Below, piece after piece: positions 1-12,799 of a DNA stretch of 64,000 bases. Numbering within the stretch: position 1 is the first letter of the stretch; each line of letters begins with the position of its first letter. This DNA is from Polyodon spathula. Its lineage: Eukaryota > Chordata > Actinopteri > Acipenseriformes > Polyodontidae. Under the pieces are notes generated by a model, which saw only the letters and a list, made by a program, of their open reading frames with translations, did not search any database and was not told where the DNA came from. Position numbers and translations under genes: made by a program. The stretch covers positions 18,501 through 82,500 of the forward strand of contig NW_024472155.1 in the NCBI RefSeq assembly GCF_017654505.1. The letters are read 5' to 3'.

Positions 1-1272
1 ACTTCCAAAAGCTAGGGGTGGGGTAAGAGACTGTCCTTTGACCCTGGTATGCAATATAAACTGTGGAGGTCATGTAACTCTTTACAGATAGGAGTAAGAT
101 TTTAAAATCAAATGATTTCAGCGTGTTCAGAATGGAGTTATTAGAAGACTGTAAAGGCAGTAAAGTTACTTCAGTACTGAGGGAGGGCAGTCAGGGGTCG
201 TTCAATGCAAACCTGCAGGATTCACTAGCTTGGCAGAATCCAAGGAATATAAAAATATGAAAGCTGCTCGACTTCAAGATCATTGATTGATATTCATTTG
301 GCACATGGACCATAGCAATAAAGCAGCATTCAAATCCAGCTTCAAAATTGTGGAGAAAACAGGTGTTCAAATAGATAACTGGGCACAGTTTTAAAAACAA
401 CAATCAAGCAGGGCCTGTGCAGGTAGGCATGGGGGTGGGGGGGCAGGTTTAGTTTAATCACCGGCAGATCTCACACAATCACACCGCAAGCACGCTGCAG
501 AGGTCTATTGATATGCAGCTTGTAGCCGAGACAGCTATAAGACAGCGTGCAGCATGGGAAGCTGCTTAGACGAGACCTGGGCCTCTTAGAGACGCTCACA
601 CGCAGTGAATGCTTATTAGCCCTGATTGAAAACTACAAGCATGACCAGACCATTAAAAAAAAAAAAAGTCATGCAAGCTTGAAAAATATCAGTTTCAGTG
701 CAATGTAATACGATTTTCGTTACACTCCTGATCATCGTGCAGTTGAGAGCAGCAGGGTGCTTTAGCTTAAAGAGGTTTGCTGCTGTTGCACATGAGAGTA
801 AGAGCTTGCCAGACCCCTCTCTGCTCTGCCAGTAAACTCGGGTGCAATGCTCTTGAGACAGCTGTATTAGATTGTTCTTTTATACAAATAAAATAAAGCC
901 AAACAAATTATTTCTAACAAATAATTACAAGTTGTAACGTGTGGCAAGCCACTGGCACTCCTTCCTAAGCCCCCAGTTGCTACAAGACTGAACACACAGG
1001 CTGCAACCAAATTAAACAATTGTTGAGATGGTGAAATAATTATGCACAAAATAAATACGCTGTTCACACAAAATAAATCACCAAGAGAGAGCTTAACGAG
1101 GGAGACGAGTGATTGTTGCAGCTCTGTTGTTCTGGCTTCACAGACATCTGATGAATTAACCTTTGGAAGGAAGCATTGCACCATTCCCCCACACGCAGGG
1201 TGCTGTCTGCCAGCACGCTCTATGTGAACACAGAAGAGCTGATGAGTTTTATCTTTGGAGTAAAGTGGGCAC

Positions 1273-1288
1273 CACACACACACGCACC

Positions 1289-1339
<51 letters not shown>
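1273..1339. repeat. (CA)n microsatellite
   Basis: An interrupted 5' part (acacacgcacca) followed by about 24 uninterrupted CA units from 1291. Open frames across it encode only Cys-Val or Thr-His runs. Confidence 0.98.
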
Positions 1340-1341
<2 letters not shown>

Positions 1342-2278
1342 TCTTTATGTGCACTGCATAAAGTGTGGATTCAATCACCAAAATGCTGTACAGCACTTGC
1401 TTGCTTAATCACCCTGATATATGATGAAATTCAAGTCATTTAAATCTTTGTGGGGTCTGAAGATCAGGTCCCTAGATGGCAACTGGGACCTCAACACATT
1501 CACATAAAAAAAAAAAAACAGTTTTGTATTTCATCAGCATTTCCACTTGCTAAGTACTCGGCTTCAGACTCTTTGCTGCAAATAGACATCAAATGCTTTC
1601 TGCAGTATGCAGTGTTATTGACTGGCCAGTGTGGGTGGGTTCGGCTCCTGATCTTTCACTGCTCCACCCCCTGCTGAGACTATTTAAAACTGGCATGTAA
1701 ACAGGATTGACTGTCAATTACTTTGTGGGGGTTTGATTCCATAAAAAGATTCATTTTTATCAGCCAGGCTAATGAACTGTTCTTGAGAGACACGCCAGGA
1801 GGTGGGGGGGGGGGGTGTCTAAATAGAATCTTGCTCCACAGGATTCTTTTTTCTTGCATAAATGCCTCTTTTTTTTTTTTTAAAGTGTATCACCAAAAAA
1901 GCGGCAGCCCTTTCTTTATCGTCCTAAATAAAAAGCAAGGCACCCTCTGAAGCCGCTGCATGATTTTCTCATTAGGGTATGATTGATTGCCCCTCGGTGA
2001 GCTATTTCTCTGATGAAGAATGGTTTTGCTGTGGTGGAAGTGAAGCTGCACAGAAGTACAGGCTGTGTGACGGATTATAGGAGGAATAGGACCATCTTTG
2101 CCGTGTGATTGAAATAAAACCCACAACTTAAGAAGGTTATCTGGGTATCAAAAAAACAAGCGGTAATGCATGTTAGTGGCAAAGCACCGCCGCGCAAAGA
2201 AAAGAGCTTTTTAAGAGATGTGTTTGAACGCAGTATAAAAACAATGTTGCTGTGAAAACCATGGTGACACTGTGCATT

Positions 2279-2567
2279 CAGTGTCTCTGATTGCTGTGTA
2301 TTTACATTGTAGTTACTTAGTAAATACATGTGTACTTACACATCATTGCAATGTTTTAATACATAGTTACAATGTACTTAATGTGTCAATTTTCTTGCAC
2401 GATATATGTAAGTACACATATCAGAAAAGCGTGAGGGTTAGGGTTAGGGTTAGGGTTATATCATGCAAAGAGATATACACATTAAGTACATTGTAACAGT
2501 GCATAATAACACTGTAACTATGTGTGAGTACACGTCTAATTACTAAGTAACTACTATGTAAATAACA
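2279..2567. mobile_element. Foldback (inverted-repeat) MITE with a TTAGGG core
   Basis: The left arm (from AGTGTCTCTGATTGC, then TAGTTACTTAGTAAATACA) and the right arm (ending ACTAAGTAACTACTATGTAA) are imperfect inverted repeats of about 120-140 bp. In the middle, 2435-2458 is four tandem TTAGGG-type units. No coding capacity. Related arms occur at 4149, 5028 and 19893, so this is a dispersed family. Confidence 0.8.
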
Positions 2568-2819
2568 AACTAGGGTTGTTTTGGATACTTTTATCCTAAG
2601 GTCATAATCCATCAAGATGACAGTAAGTCCACTATCCATCACTAAGAAATGAATCAACAAGAAATGCCACATATATCAAATCTGGTGTTTATTACATCCA
2701 TTAGTGGCAGAGTAAAAGGACACAGGCTAATGCTGGTTACATGGATAAACAGCAGATTGGATGGCATGTAATTCATGTGAGAAAGAAGCCATACAAACCC
2801 AAGCAAGTCACATAGCTCT

Positions 2820-3339
2820 CAGTGGTGTAGTCGAGACAGAGGGCAGGAAATTGGAAGACCACGAGAAAAGTAGATATCGCCTTTACTGCGCATGCGCTAA
2901 GTTCAGAAATTAAAGGCAGGGTGAACTTTAATCGTTGAACACTGTATCTCTGTCTGTGGCTGAGATCGCCTTTATTGATTTAAATGTGTTACCATAAAAG
3001 TGTACAATATAACAAACTGATTTAAACTTTTAAAATGTTGTCAGAATCTTTATTAAAAGATTTTCCGTGTAAAAAATATTTAGCTAGTGTACACTACAGA
3101 CATAAATAATTTAATAATGACAGTTTAATGTGATATGCCTGTATTTTTCTTATTATCTATTATTATTTAATCACAGTGGTTAACTTTACCTATGCTGACT
3201 AACACAGCAGTAACAGTGTATCGACTATGACACAAACACAAACAAAGCCACTGACACACGGTAAAGTAAAGCATCCTGACAAGATGGAGAAGGACACTTT
3301 GTGGAGATACTTGTAGAAAGATTTAGGACTACACCACTG
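2820..3339. mobile_element. hAT-type non-autonomous DNA transposon (520 bp)
   Basis: It starts CAGTGGTGTAGTC (2820-2832) and ends with the exact inverse GACTACACCACTG (3327-3339), a hAT-like terminal repeat. Flanks are atagctct (2812-2819) and attgctgt (3340-3347), matching at 6 of 8 positions, as expected for a decayed 8-bp target duplication. The interior is AT-rich with no open frame. Confidence 0.8.
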
Positions 3340-4148
3340 ATTGCTGTGTGAAGCTGTAGCTTCAAACTGTCCCAGGATTCATTCTCTGAGCAAGCCTAGA
3401 GAACGCTCCATTGCATCAGATTTCTCTCTTTCTCTGTCCCAATCTGTCCTCTCCCTTCTTCATTGAGATGCAACTGGTGTCATCTCTCCGCAGTGAAGAG
3501 CAAACCCATCTATTGAGAAAAAAACAAACATTTTTGTACTGGAGATTAATGACATTATTACTCAGTATAATTCATGTTTGACCTTTAATAATTCCCCAGT
3601 TTTTCATTGTATTCTTTTAACACGACTCCCACGTCATCAGATTCCAGGGTCCTTGCAAGTCCGTTGGAACGCTGTTCTGCCACGAGATGGGCGCGCCTGG
3701 ATGTTGATGGCAAGGTGGTTTTGAGTATGACAGCGTGAGATGCTAGGATTCAAGTCTGAAGATTATCTTTGTAGTGCAGGGGGAATTCAGATGAGGAAAG
3801 AGCATGCTGCATGAGTCACACATACCGCTTTAGTTAAACCTTGATGAAGCTTTACAGACATTCCTGAGCACAGTCTCTTGAGAGCAATGGAAGCAGCATA
3901 TAATGGAACAAAATACCCTGTCGAATAATGCAGCATTTATTAAACCCGCTGGGGTGATGCAGGGGGACAGGTTAATAGCTACAATGTGGGCCACCATCTG
4001 AACTTAGAGAAGGGATACTGAGAGCCACAGAGGTGCTTTAAACTTTTGGGTTTTAATACCAGCATGGGATGACAGAAACAGAAAATGATACACAAAGTGA
4101 ATTGAAACCTGTACCAGGTATGAAATATACAGAGATTTCCACACAAAA

Positions 4149-4310
4149 GTGTCTCTAACTACTATGTATTTACATAGTAGTTACTTAGTAAATACATGTG
4201 TACTTATACATAATTACAATGTTATTATGCATAGTTCAATGTCCTTATTGTGTAAATCTGTTTGCACGATATATGTATGTACAGAAAAGGGTTAGGGTTA
4301 GGGTTAGCAT
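4149..4310 (+). mobile_element. Left arm of the TTAGGG-core foldback MITE
   Basis: Aligns with the left half of the element at 2279: AGTGTCTCTAACTACTATG, then TACTTAGTAAATACATGTG, then TTGCACGATATATGTA, ending in three GGGTTA units (4289-4307). A matching right arm lies at 5028-5155. Confidence 0.75.
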
Positions 4311-5027
4311 ATTATACCAAAGCAGGACAGTGTGCCTAACTCTATGCATACATTTCCCAAATTCTTTTCTCTATCGGCGTGGCTGATTGAAAATTGAAGC
4401 CACTCTCCTAATGTCAAACTCCTTGACCCAGCGCCTGTGATTGCAGTCCCATAACGGGAAGTCAGCACTGTCCCGGAGATCATTAGGCTCAGCGGATCTT
4501 TAAAGAGAAAGAAAAAGAGAAACCCTCACAGCAGATGCTGCTGAATCAGCAAACCAGGGCATAAAGACCCTGTTTAATGTGCATACTCACAACACAAATA
4601 TCTGTCAAACCATGAAAGGCTCTGTCAGAAGACTTCGTGTTCTGGTAGCCAATGCCTCAATGCTGTCTGAATGCTGGAGCTGGGATATAAGAAATCAAAG
4701 CAAATAGAGACCGGATCTAAATGATTTCTATTACATGTCTCCTTACAAGCAACAGAAATCGCCTATGTGCCTTTACCGTACGCTGTACACTAGCACCAAG
4801 AACAGCACAGTTCTACTGTACATTATATCACATACATCTTCCTAATCTTGAATGTGTTTCCTGTTCAATACCTTGTTGTGTGTGTTCTCTAATGTTTGTT
4901 GTTTTCTGATTAGATCGTTGTTTGCTATGCTTATCAGCTTATTCAGCACATCTCAAGAAGGCTCCTCCTACTGTGGGAAAGACTATCAGTGTTGCGCAAT
5001 CTTCAATGTGCAATGTACTGAAGGTGT

Positions 5028-5155
5028 AAAGAGTGACACATTAAGTACACAGTAACTATGCACAATAACACTGAAATCATGTGTAGGTACACGTGTATTT
5101 ACTAAGTAACTACTATAGAAGTACACGGCACTTACAGACACTTAATGTTAATTTT
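5028..5155 (+). mobile_element. Right arm of the foldback MITE
   Basis: Read in reverse complement it starts AGTGTCTGTAAGTGC and continues GTAGTTACTTAGTAAATAC to TGTACTTAATGTGTCA, matching the left arms at 2279 and 4149. It carries no telomeric core. It may be the partner of the arm at 4149, separated by about 720 bp of unrelated sequence, or an independent half copy. Confidence 0.7.
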
Positions 5156-6401
5156 TAAACATAGCCAGCGACTGCTGGAGCAGCTGTGCAACCAAAGACA
5201 CCTCAAACAGAAGTAAAAAAGATGTGTGGAGGTCAGTGTCTTAAGGGATGAGGGAGCAGTTCAGTCTCCACACACTCGCTACAAATGTACAAAGGTGTCT
5301 AGAGTCATTCCTGCAAAGTGCATTTGTTAAAAATACAAGATCGTTCTCTGAGTTAGAGCTTGATAATTCATGACCAGGCTTTCAGAGGTAATAGGCTGGA
5401 GTTTTCAACCGCTGGGCCACTTTTCAAAAAACTTTTTTAGTCATTTTTCTTAACCCCCCCCCCCGGGAGCTTTGTGCTTGCTCCGCTTCTCTGCCCAAGA
5501 TAATCAGTAATTAATCACCCTAACAAGTTGTCACTTTTTGCTAATCACACACTGAAAAGCAGCCTTGAGACACTTCATGTTGTCACTGGCCCAGCAGAGC
5601 CCGTTCCCTCTCTCCTGAGTCTTATAAACTTCCCCTCGGCTTCTTTCCTTTGAAAAATGCAGCAAATAAGCGGTGTGCATTTCAGATGCACAGGAGCACG
5701 CAGCAGCACACAACAATCTTCATCAGACCTCCTTCATCACCCCAGCAGGCTCTCTGAACTGGAAAGCTATTTTAACCATTCAGATCCATGCCTGAAGGAA
5801 ACCTTTCCTTTGCTCAATGAAAAAACAGCAATGAACTTGGCATTACGTTTTTGTTAAACATGCCTTTAAATTCGAGGGATGACGCAAGTATTCCCACAGG
5901 GAAACAAGATTGCTAAAATACAGCGTTGTGAAATCGACAATAGTAAGATGAGGGGTTCTGTAATGGAGGAAATATCGGACACACTTCAAAATGCAATGGA
6001 ATGCCTGGAATTCAGCTGAGCAATACATAGCAAATATAATGCAAGCTCCTGATTGGCTGCTGAGATTATTACCTCACTAGACAGAGTTTATAAATAGGGC
6101 AGCATGTTCTTTTCGCGCCAGAACACTCCAGAACTAAACAGACACTGAAATGCAGAGATCCTGCCCTTTAGAGAGCTGTTGTTTAGAGCTGTAATAAATG
6201 TTTGCTGTTGATTTCCTATTTACCTTGTTGACTCCATTTACTAATATCTACTACATGCACTCAGCACACAATTCTGTGACTCTGGAGATGGAACTCTATT
6301 CATAAAAACGTGTTCTTAGCAAATCCATTTTCCTTTTGTTCTGTCGACGTGCATTAAAGAATGTTACGAAAGCGTACGTATAGTGCAGCTACCAACTGTG
6401 C

Positions 6402-6480
6402 TTAAAATATACCAGTATAAGTGTGTTTAAAATATACCAGTATAAGTGTGTTTAAAATATAGGAGTGTACTTAAAATAAA
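6402..6480. repeat. 25-bp short tandem repeat (about 3 units)
   Basis: TTAAAATATACCAGTATAAG-type units begin at 6402, 6427 and 6452, with a further partial TTAAAATA at 6471. The first two are identical over the unit. Confidence 0.85.
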
Positions 6481-7158
6481 AAACAGTTTGGAGATGACGC
6501 AGTACAAACTAAAAAGCAATACCTAAGATAAAGCCAATTCTTAATGGTAAGTAATACATCTTTTTTTTTTTATTCCCAGATCAAAATGCTCACTAGAAAT
6601 TGTTAAACGACGGGGTGCTAGATGGAGCTCATAGGAGGCCTGCGCTGGGGAGTTTGCAATTTCGCTTTTTCATTAATTCTTCAGCAGAATGAAATAACCA
6701 AGCCTCCCTTTACCCCTCTAGCTGGTTTGCAAATTAGCATCACACAAGGGGGTCTGACTTGTTACTGTGCAATCTTACATATATTAAAGATATTCTGGAA
6801 CACATCGGAATCTCTTATAATCATTTTAAGAAGCCTATAAATATTTCAGATCATATCTATTTCAGAAAGTCTTTCATTACGCTGTTGCAATTTATCCTTT
6901 TTTTTTTCAGATACTGGATTTTTAGGCTGCGCAAATAGCTTAATAATTAAAGATATCACTGAGGGGTATTTTTCTATTCAGTATAATATATCTCATTTAT
7001 GTGCAGCGATACTATTTTTAAAATATCATCATTCAGAGCAGTTCCAGAATAAGTCAATCTGAAGATCTTTCTACTATGGAGCTTCTATATCGTAAGGCAA
7101 AAACAAGTATTTTTCATTTTATTCATGGCTCATCACATTGGAGCTGCCTTTAAACAGT

Positions 7159-7261
7159 CCCATTGCAGTGCCATTGCAGTCCCATTGCAGTCCCATTGCA
7201 GTCCCATTGCAGTCCCATTGCAGTCCCATTGCAGTGCCATTGCAGTGCCATTGCAGTGCCA
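7159..7261. repeat. 11-bp minisatellite, about 9 units
   Basis: Units of CCCATTGCAGT alternate with GCCATTGCAGT. The only variable position is the first base, and the G variants cluster at the two ends of the array. Confidence 0.95.
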
Positions 7262-7551
7262 CTGTACTGAATTGTTAATTTGCACTTCCATTTCTTAATC
7301 TTTAGCGTCAAATTTTAACCTTTAAATCTGACCACATTGGGCATGTTTGTAAACTCAATCAGAAAAGCCCTCCTTCAATTGGTGCAACGCGTGTTTGTGT
7401 ACAAGACTGTGTGGTCTGTATTAACGTTTCTAATTGGAATCGAAACCTCAACCTTTGTTGACTGGGTTTCCTAGTAACACTTTAAAATAATGGCAGCAAA
7501 CTCTTTGCCGAATACCACAGGAATGACCCCTGACTATCTTATCTGTGAGTC

Positions 7552-7598
7552 CTGCAGTAATTCATTTTGAATTCAGCCCTCTTAATTAGTGTGGATTT
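7552..7598 (+). mobile_element. Half copy of the TTTTGAATTCAGCCCT inverted-repeat element
   Basis: CTGCAGTAATTCATTTTGAA followed by TTCAGCCCTCTTAATTAGTG matches the arm of the complete element at 10059-10283. About 35 bp upstream of it (7517-7551) also aligns with 10013-10058, so the family unit is longer than the arm. No right arm is recognisable here. Confidence 0.65.
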
Positions 7599-8310
7599 GA
7601 TGACCTGTATTCATTCCATGCTTCTTTAGCAACAAATGTCACATGTACAAGGCATGCATTCCTGCATGAATCCACGCTGCTCACAATCCCTCTGGTAGGA
7701 GAGTCAGAGGGGATGAGCGGACCTATACATTTGAAATAATACAAAGCTATAGAAGGGAAAAAATGCTGGACTCTTGACGGCCGTTGAGGCATGTGTAGAA
7801 TTTCAAAAAGTGAGTTTGGATCAGAAGTGACTTCTTACTGCGCTTTCCCTTCTCCGGCAGACCACGCTGTGGAATCATTAGTGCCGTTAAGAGCTCCCTC
7901 CAGCATTTTCACATAGAAAACAAATGGCAAGCAGTGACCTGGAATTCAGCAAGCCCCATTCTTGCAGCCATTCGTATAATGCAGCGCTGCTCACCGCTGG
8001 CCCTCAGGATCCAGTCCAGACTGCTGACGATCAATCCATTCCTTTTTTTCTTGATTGGGACAAATATTCCCATGATTTTTAGTGCGTAAGTTTGAGATTG
8101 CAAGTTTGAGGTTAGAGCATCAATGTTTTTTTTTTTTTAAGGATTCTGACATGACAGCTGATGTAAACGTGGGCTGATTTAAATAGCAGTTACAATTCAA
8201 GTGTGTTGGAGCCCTAAGTATTACTTGAATGGTGACGTTCATGGGAATTCTTAGTCTCTATAGCATCTGAATCTCTCCTGACAATACACTTTGGGTTATT
8301 GGTATCTTCT

Positions 8311-8338
8311 GCTTCCTCTTCTTCTTCTTCTTCTTCTT
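8311..8338. repeat. (CTT)n microsatellite
   Basis: About eight CTT/TTC units with one interruption. Confidence 0.9.
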
Positions 8339-10058
8339 GGTCTATTAGAAAGCATACACATACTGTGCACTACACCCCGCTATAAATACTGTTTCTGTAT
8401 AACAGAGCACAGTGAGGTGTACCATATTGTCAGTGGGCAGGAAGCAGCATTAGCATAATAATACAGAACTTCTCATATTGGAACGACAGGATTGTAAAAA
8501 TAGATTAAAAAACAAACAAATGCCCTTACTGATTTCTTAACAGAAGCAGTGATTCTGGATGCACTTCAAAATATAGGAACATTACAGTTACACAGTTGCT
8601 TTATACATATATAGGACTGGGAAACTCATTTAGATGCATATTGTTATGGGTAGATGTGTACATAGTGCATATTAGTAAATCGTAACAAACAATTGAAATA
8701 TTTTGTATTCAACAATGTAAAGCAAGTGCGTTTGACTCTATCTCAGATATATACTGTTAGTCGATTATTTTCTTCCTCCAGCAAGCAAAATCGTGTGATG
8801 GCCGAGGAGGGAGGTCTCCTGCAGTCAACCACAAGCTTCATCCAGGCAGCTTGCTCAATCGAGGCAGAAAATGAGCACCAGTTTAAAAAAGAAATGGGGT
8901 TCTGCCAGTAGAGAACCATTTTAAATTCAATGGCCATCGTGAATCCCGCGTTAATCTGGCTGGCAAACCTGCCCTATTATCTCAAAGACCGTTTATACAG
9001 CAGGGCCTTGTCGCAGGAACGTTAAAAAGGAAAAATAATGTGGACCCCTATGAATCGCCTTGTCTGAAGCACCGCTCTGTACTCCCCGATGATTAATGCA
9101 AGACGGTTCCCAACTGTAGGATTGCAACACTTTCAACACATCAATAGAGAGCCTTCGGTTCCTGAATTGCATTTGCATCTGATTATCAATGTCATGTTAA
9201 ATGGTCTAATGTTAATTTGGCATGCATTAGCAGCAAGCTTATCTTAAAGCCCCAGAGTGTAAAGACCTTTTCTAGTTGCTCTCAGCTAATTAGCCAGCAT
9301 GACCAAGAGGCTTTATTTTCTTTTGTTCAGGTGGAGACGAAGCAATCGGTGTCAGCAGTCTGGTGATGGGATCTCGAGACTGGCTGCAGGATATCGGGGT
9401 TCTTTTAAAGTGAATCGTTTACTGCAGTAGATTTTATTAAAGATGGCTCTGTCCAGTACAAGAGGGGGACCTTTCACATGTCTTAAAAAAAGATCTTTCA
9501 AGCCTCTTCATCGGCGTGTTTTGCTGTGTGTGTGTTATCAAGGGATTTAAGAGGTGATTTGTTTCCCAATGCGAAAATGATTCATCTCCCAGTAAGAATG
9601 CATCATGTAGCCCTTTCTACGTGCCTGTGCTGATTTCCCATGCTCACATGGATATTTGGATAGCTTCTAGCTTCAGAATGAAGAGGACAGGTAGCGAGGG
9701 CTTTATTCCTCAGCATCTTTACCCTTCTTCACAGTTACAGATGGCAGTTGCATTTTTTCCCTGAGGTCCTCCTTCAGAGAGAGATTTCTTTTTCTAAAGT
9801 GTATAATTTCCATAAGACACATGCATAATTCATTAAATACAAAAACCTCCAATATTTCCCTTTCCTCCGTCGAAAAACATTCACCACCAATTGGTTTGAT
9901 GGCAGCTGGCGTGGTTTTGAATTCTAACTATACCATACCTGGAACTGGGGGGTTATTTTAGGCAACATTTTAGAACAGTGCCTGCACAGTCACAATGATT
10001 TATGACTGAATCCAGCAGGAATAACACCTGAATATCTTCTGCACTTCCTCTGAGTGTC

Positions 10059-10283
10059 TGAAGAAATTCATTTTGAATTCAGCCCTGTTAATTCATCCTG
10101 ATTTAAAAACATGCAGGTTCCCTGTTTTTCACTGTTTATTCTTTGCTAATTCATGAGAAGAGTTAATTCATGCCTTATACAGTACAAGTGATCCACATCA
10201 TTTGTTACAAAGAACATGGAATGAGTACTGGTAATTAAATCCACATGAATTAACAGGGCTGAATTCAAAATGAATTACTTCAG
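10059..10283. mobile_element. Inverted-repeat MITE with 47-bp arms
   Basis: The left arm 10059-10105 and the reverse complement of 10237-10283 agree at about 43 of 47 positions (CTGAAG.AATTCATTTTGAA, then TTCAGCCCTGTTAATTCAT). The 131-bp centre has no open frame. A half copy at 7552 confirms it is a dispersed family. The superfamily is not assigned. Confidence 0.8.
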
Positions 10284-12799
10284 AAAGCAGTTGCCAATAT
10301 TGGTTTTCTGTTTTGATGTGTGCGTGTGCGTGTGTTGTTTTAAATTGTGTAATCAGCTGAAAAGCACGCCATTATTGTTAAAGAGGAATATTTGAATGCT
10401 GTTAGTTTAGTTTCAGATTTCAAGGTTGTGCTATTTCAATACCATGTGAAATTTAGAATGATAAAACTACACTCATGAGAGTCGAGGTAATGTCTGCATA
10501 ATATCAATATATATTCCTGTGTGTGTTTGTGGGTGCGCGTGACACGTTGTCATTTCGCCAGTAATGAAATGTTAAGCCTGGCAGCAGCACTAACACACCG
10601 TATATTATGTATGATAAGCGTTATCACAGCCGAGTCTGTGAGAGCGTAAAGCATGGTAATGTGATGGCATGTAAAACCACATAAACTGAAGCTTGCAAAA
10701 AAACAGCATCACGTTTTTTTTGTTTTTTAACACATACCTTTACGTTTTGATGCTGATTTAATTTCATATGGCTGCTACAGATTTTTCTTTAAGGTGAGGT
10801 ACAGTATAGAAACATACCTAGCACTATACAGCTACAGTACACAATGTAACTATGTATAAGCAACATCATTGCTGAATACGAAAAGTGGCATCTAAGTTTG
10901 GGCGACCCCAGGCGATATTCCATGTTAAATAAATCCCACTTCTTGAAGAGACAAGTGCGTGTGCTGTTTAACCTTCACGCATCAGATATGCTTTGTGAAG
11001 ATGTGCCCCATGTGGGATATGGAGTGATAGAAGGATGGCTTGGACTAAATCGATCCAGCAGCTCTTTTTATTTTGGCATGCACTCACAGATGGCCAGCAG
11101 GATGATTCAGAAGAGCAAGCCGTGGATTCCAGAGCTGAGCGGAAGCCATATGCCTCTGGCGCTCGGCTGCACAGCCCACGAACAGGAGCCCGGGGAAAGC
11201 TATTATTTGCATAATTTAGCAGGTTGGAGCTCTTGATGGCCAGCCTGCTAAATGAGACGTGTGCATTTGACAAATGGGGATGCAATGTTTGCAGCTGAGG
11301 ATCTGTAGCCAAAAGCAGGACTGGAAATGAGCAATGTAGAAAGTCCATCTGCCAGCAGCCTCACCACGAGTTATTCAGGCAGCAGGTTGCGTGTCTCTCT
11401 TGAATTATTTCTATGAATGTATTATGGTTTTTAAAAAGAGACACTTATCCAAGGATTTGAGTCCAGCAGGAAACTACCAAGTGACAGAATGATGATCAAT
11501 CCTGTTTGAACCCAGGGAAGCACACAGGTTCATTGAAGATTGTTATAAGAATGCCACACTCTGCACAATGCATGGAAGTTTAAACACCATGGTTGTGGAA
11601 GATTGCTCGGCAAGAATAAAAATGCGGGTTTGGGATTTTTTTGAAAACTAAACTTTAAAGTCTGGAAGACTTGAATGTATTGTATGTTAAACTAAACCAA
11701 GGTGAAAACAAGCTTAGCACCAATGTCATTGACTCATACGCACATGAAAAAAAACAATGATTACCACTCGTGGCTGACCACTGCTTCTGCACACTTACTT
11801 ACCCTGTAATTTCACACACTAAGAACCCTCTTGTCTTCTTTTCCAAAAGATCTCTACTGACAACAAAATAACAGCAGTTAGAGCCAATGATAGTCACAGA
11901 ATAGCTTGAGTAGCATTGAAAAGACAAGCTGTGCCTGGATGAAACGTGCATTATACCCCAATGCAAAACATTTTCCTCCATGCATGTAAAACTATGTATA
12001 TATATATAGTGTGGCCTCTCTGGGATTTACAATGCTTCCCTATGCTTTACTCTGTTTTAGTATACTTTGTCATGTTTCTGCGGGCATACATTTTTAGAAG
12101 GGGGGGTTTGTATGCAAGTTGCCAAACCCCTATAACCATTGCAGCATTGATTACTGCCAAGGCTGATAACCACATTGCATGTCGTACCACCAAGCTAGGT
12201 GCAAAAGCACTTTGTTCTTTTTAGATAATCAATCACAAAGAATGGAAATGTGATCTACGATCTATTACTGTGCTGCCCCTATTTTCATCAATTGTGATCA
12301 ATGTGGATACATTTGGGAGGCTACATATGGCCTGTGCTGTGGAAGGTATCCAACCCTGCCTAGTGAAGGAGGAGCTTGACAGAACTGATACTCTGCTGCC
12401 CTGGCTGCTTCTTCTCCTAAGTGGCGCTCCAGCTCTGCCAGGAATTCTCATATCCCAGGCAGAGGCTCAGACATCTGCTTCTAACACGTCAGCGGCGTGA
12501 ACAGCAAGTGCAGTCCATTAAAAATGCATGCCTTGAATCGGTGCCCACTCGCACATGTGCAGACTATTAATTTGGCAAGAGCTAATGTTTCCACTGTTGT
12601 TTCTCAAAGAGCTCTCGCCACACAACCTTTGCAAACCCGTCTCGGTGTCAGAAATCGATGCAGTCGTCTGCGTGGGGGTGAAAGGGAAAACGCTGCTGCT
12701 GCTGATGCGGTTAACTGGAAGTAAAAGGGAGGTTTATCAAAAGCATTTAGGGCTTCAGGTTTACAGCAGCTGGTCTGGATGATTAAAAAAGAAATCTTT

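Larger units (their letters stand above)
1..7500. other. Left flank, segment 1: non-coding
   Basis: AT-rich intergenic sequence. Apart from the listed microsatellites, the hAT MITE and the foldback copies, I see no exon with splice sites and protein-family resemblance. Open frames here are short and compositionally biased. Confidence 0.7.

Noticed and set aside
867..1337. 156-codon minus-strand frame beginning with a Cys-Val run
   Set aside because: The start is created by the CA microsatellite and the rest resembles no protein; no splice or codon signal.
2435..2458. Chromosome-end telomere
   Set aside because: Only four units, embedded in a palindromic element and flanked by ordinary sequence on both sides.
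10898..11348. Opposite-strand frames of 112 and 126 codons
   Set aside because: Mutually antisense over a locally stop-poor stretch; no recognisable product and no promoter or splice context.
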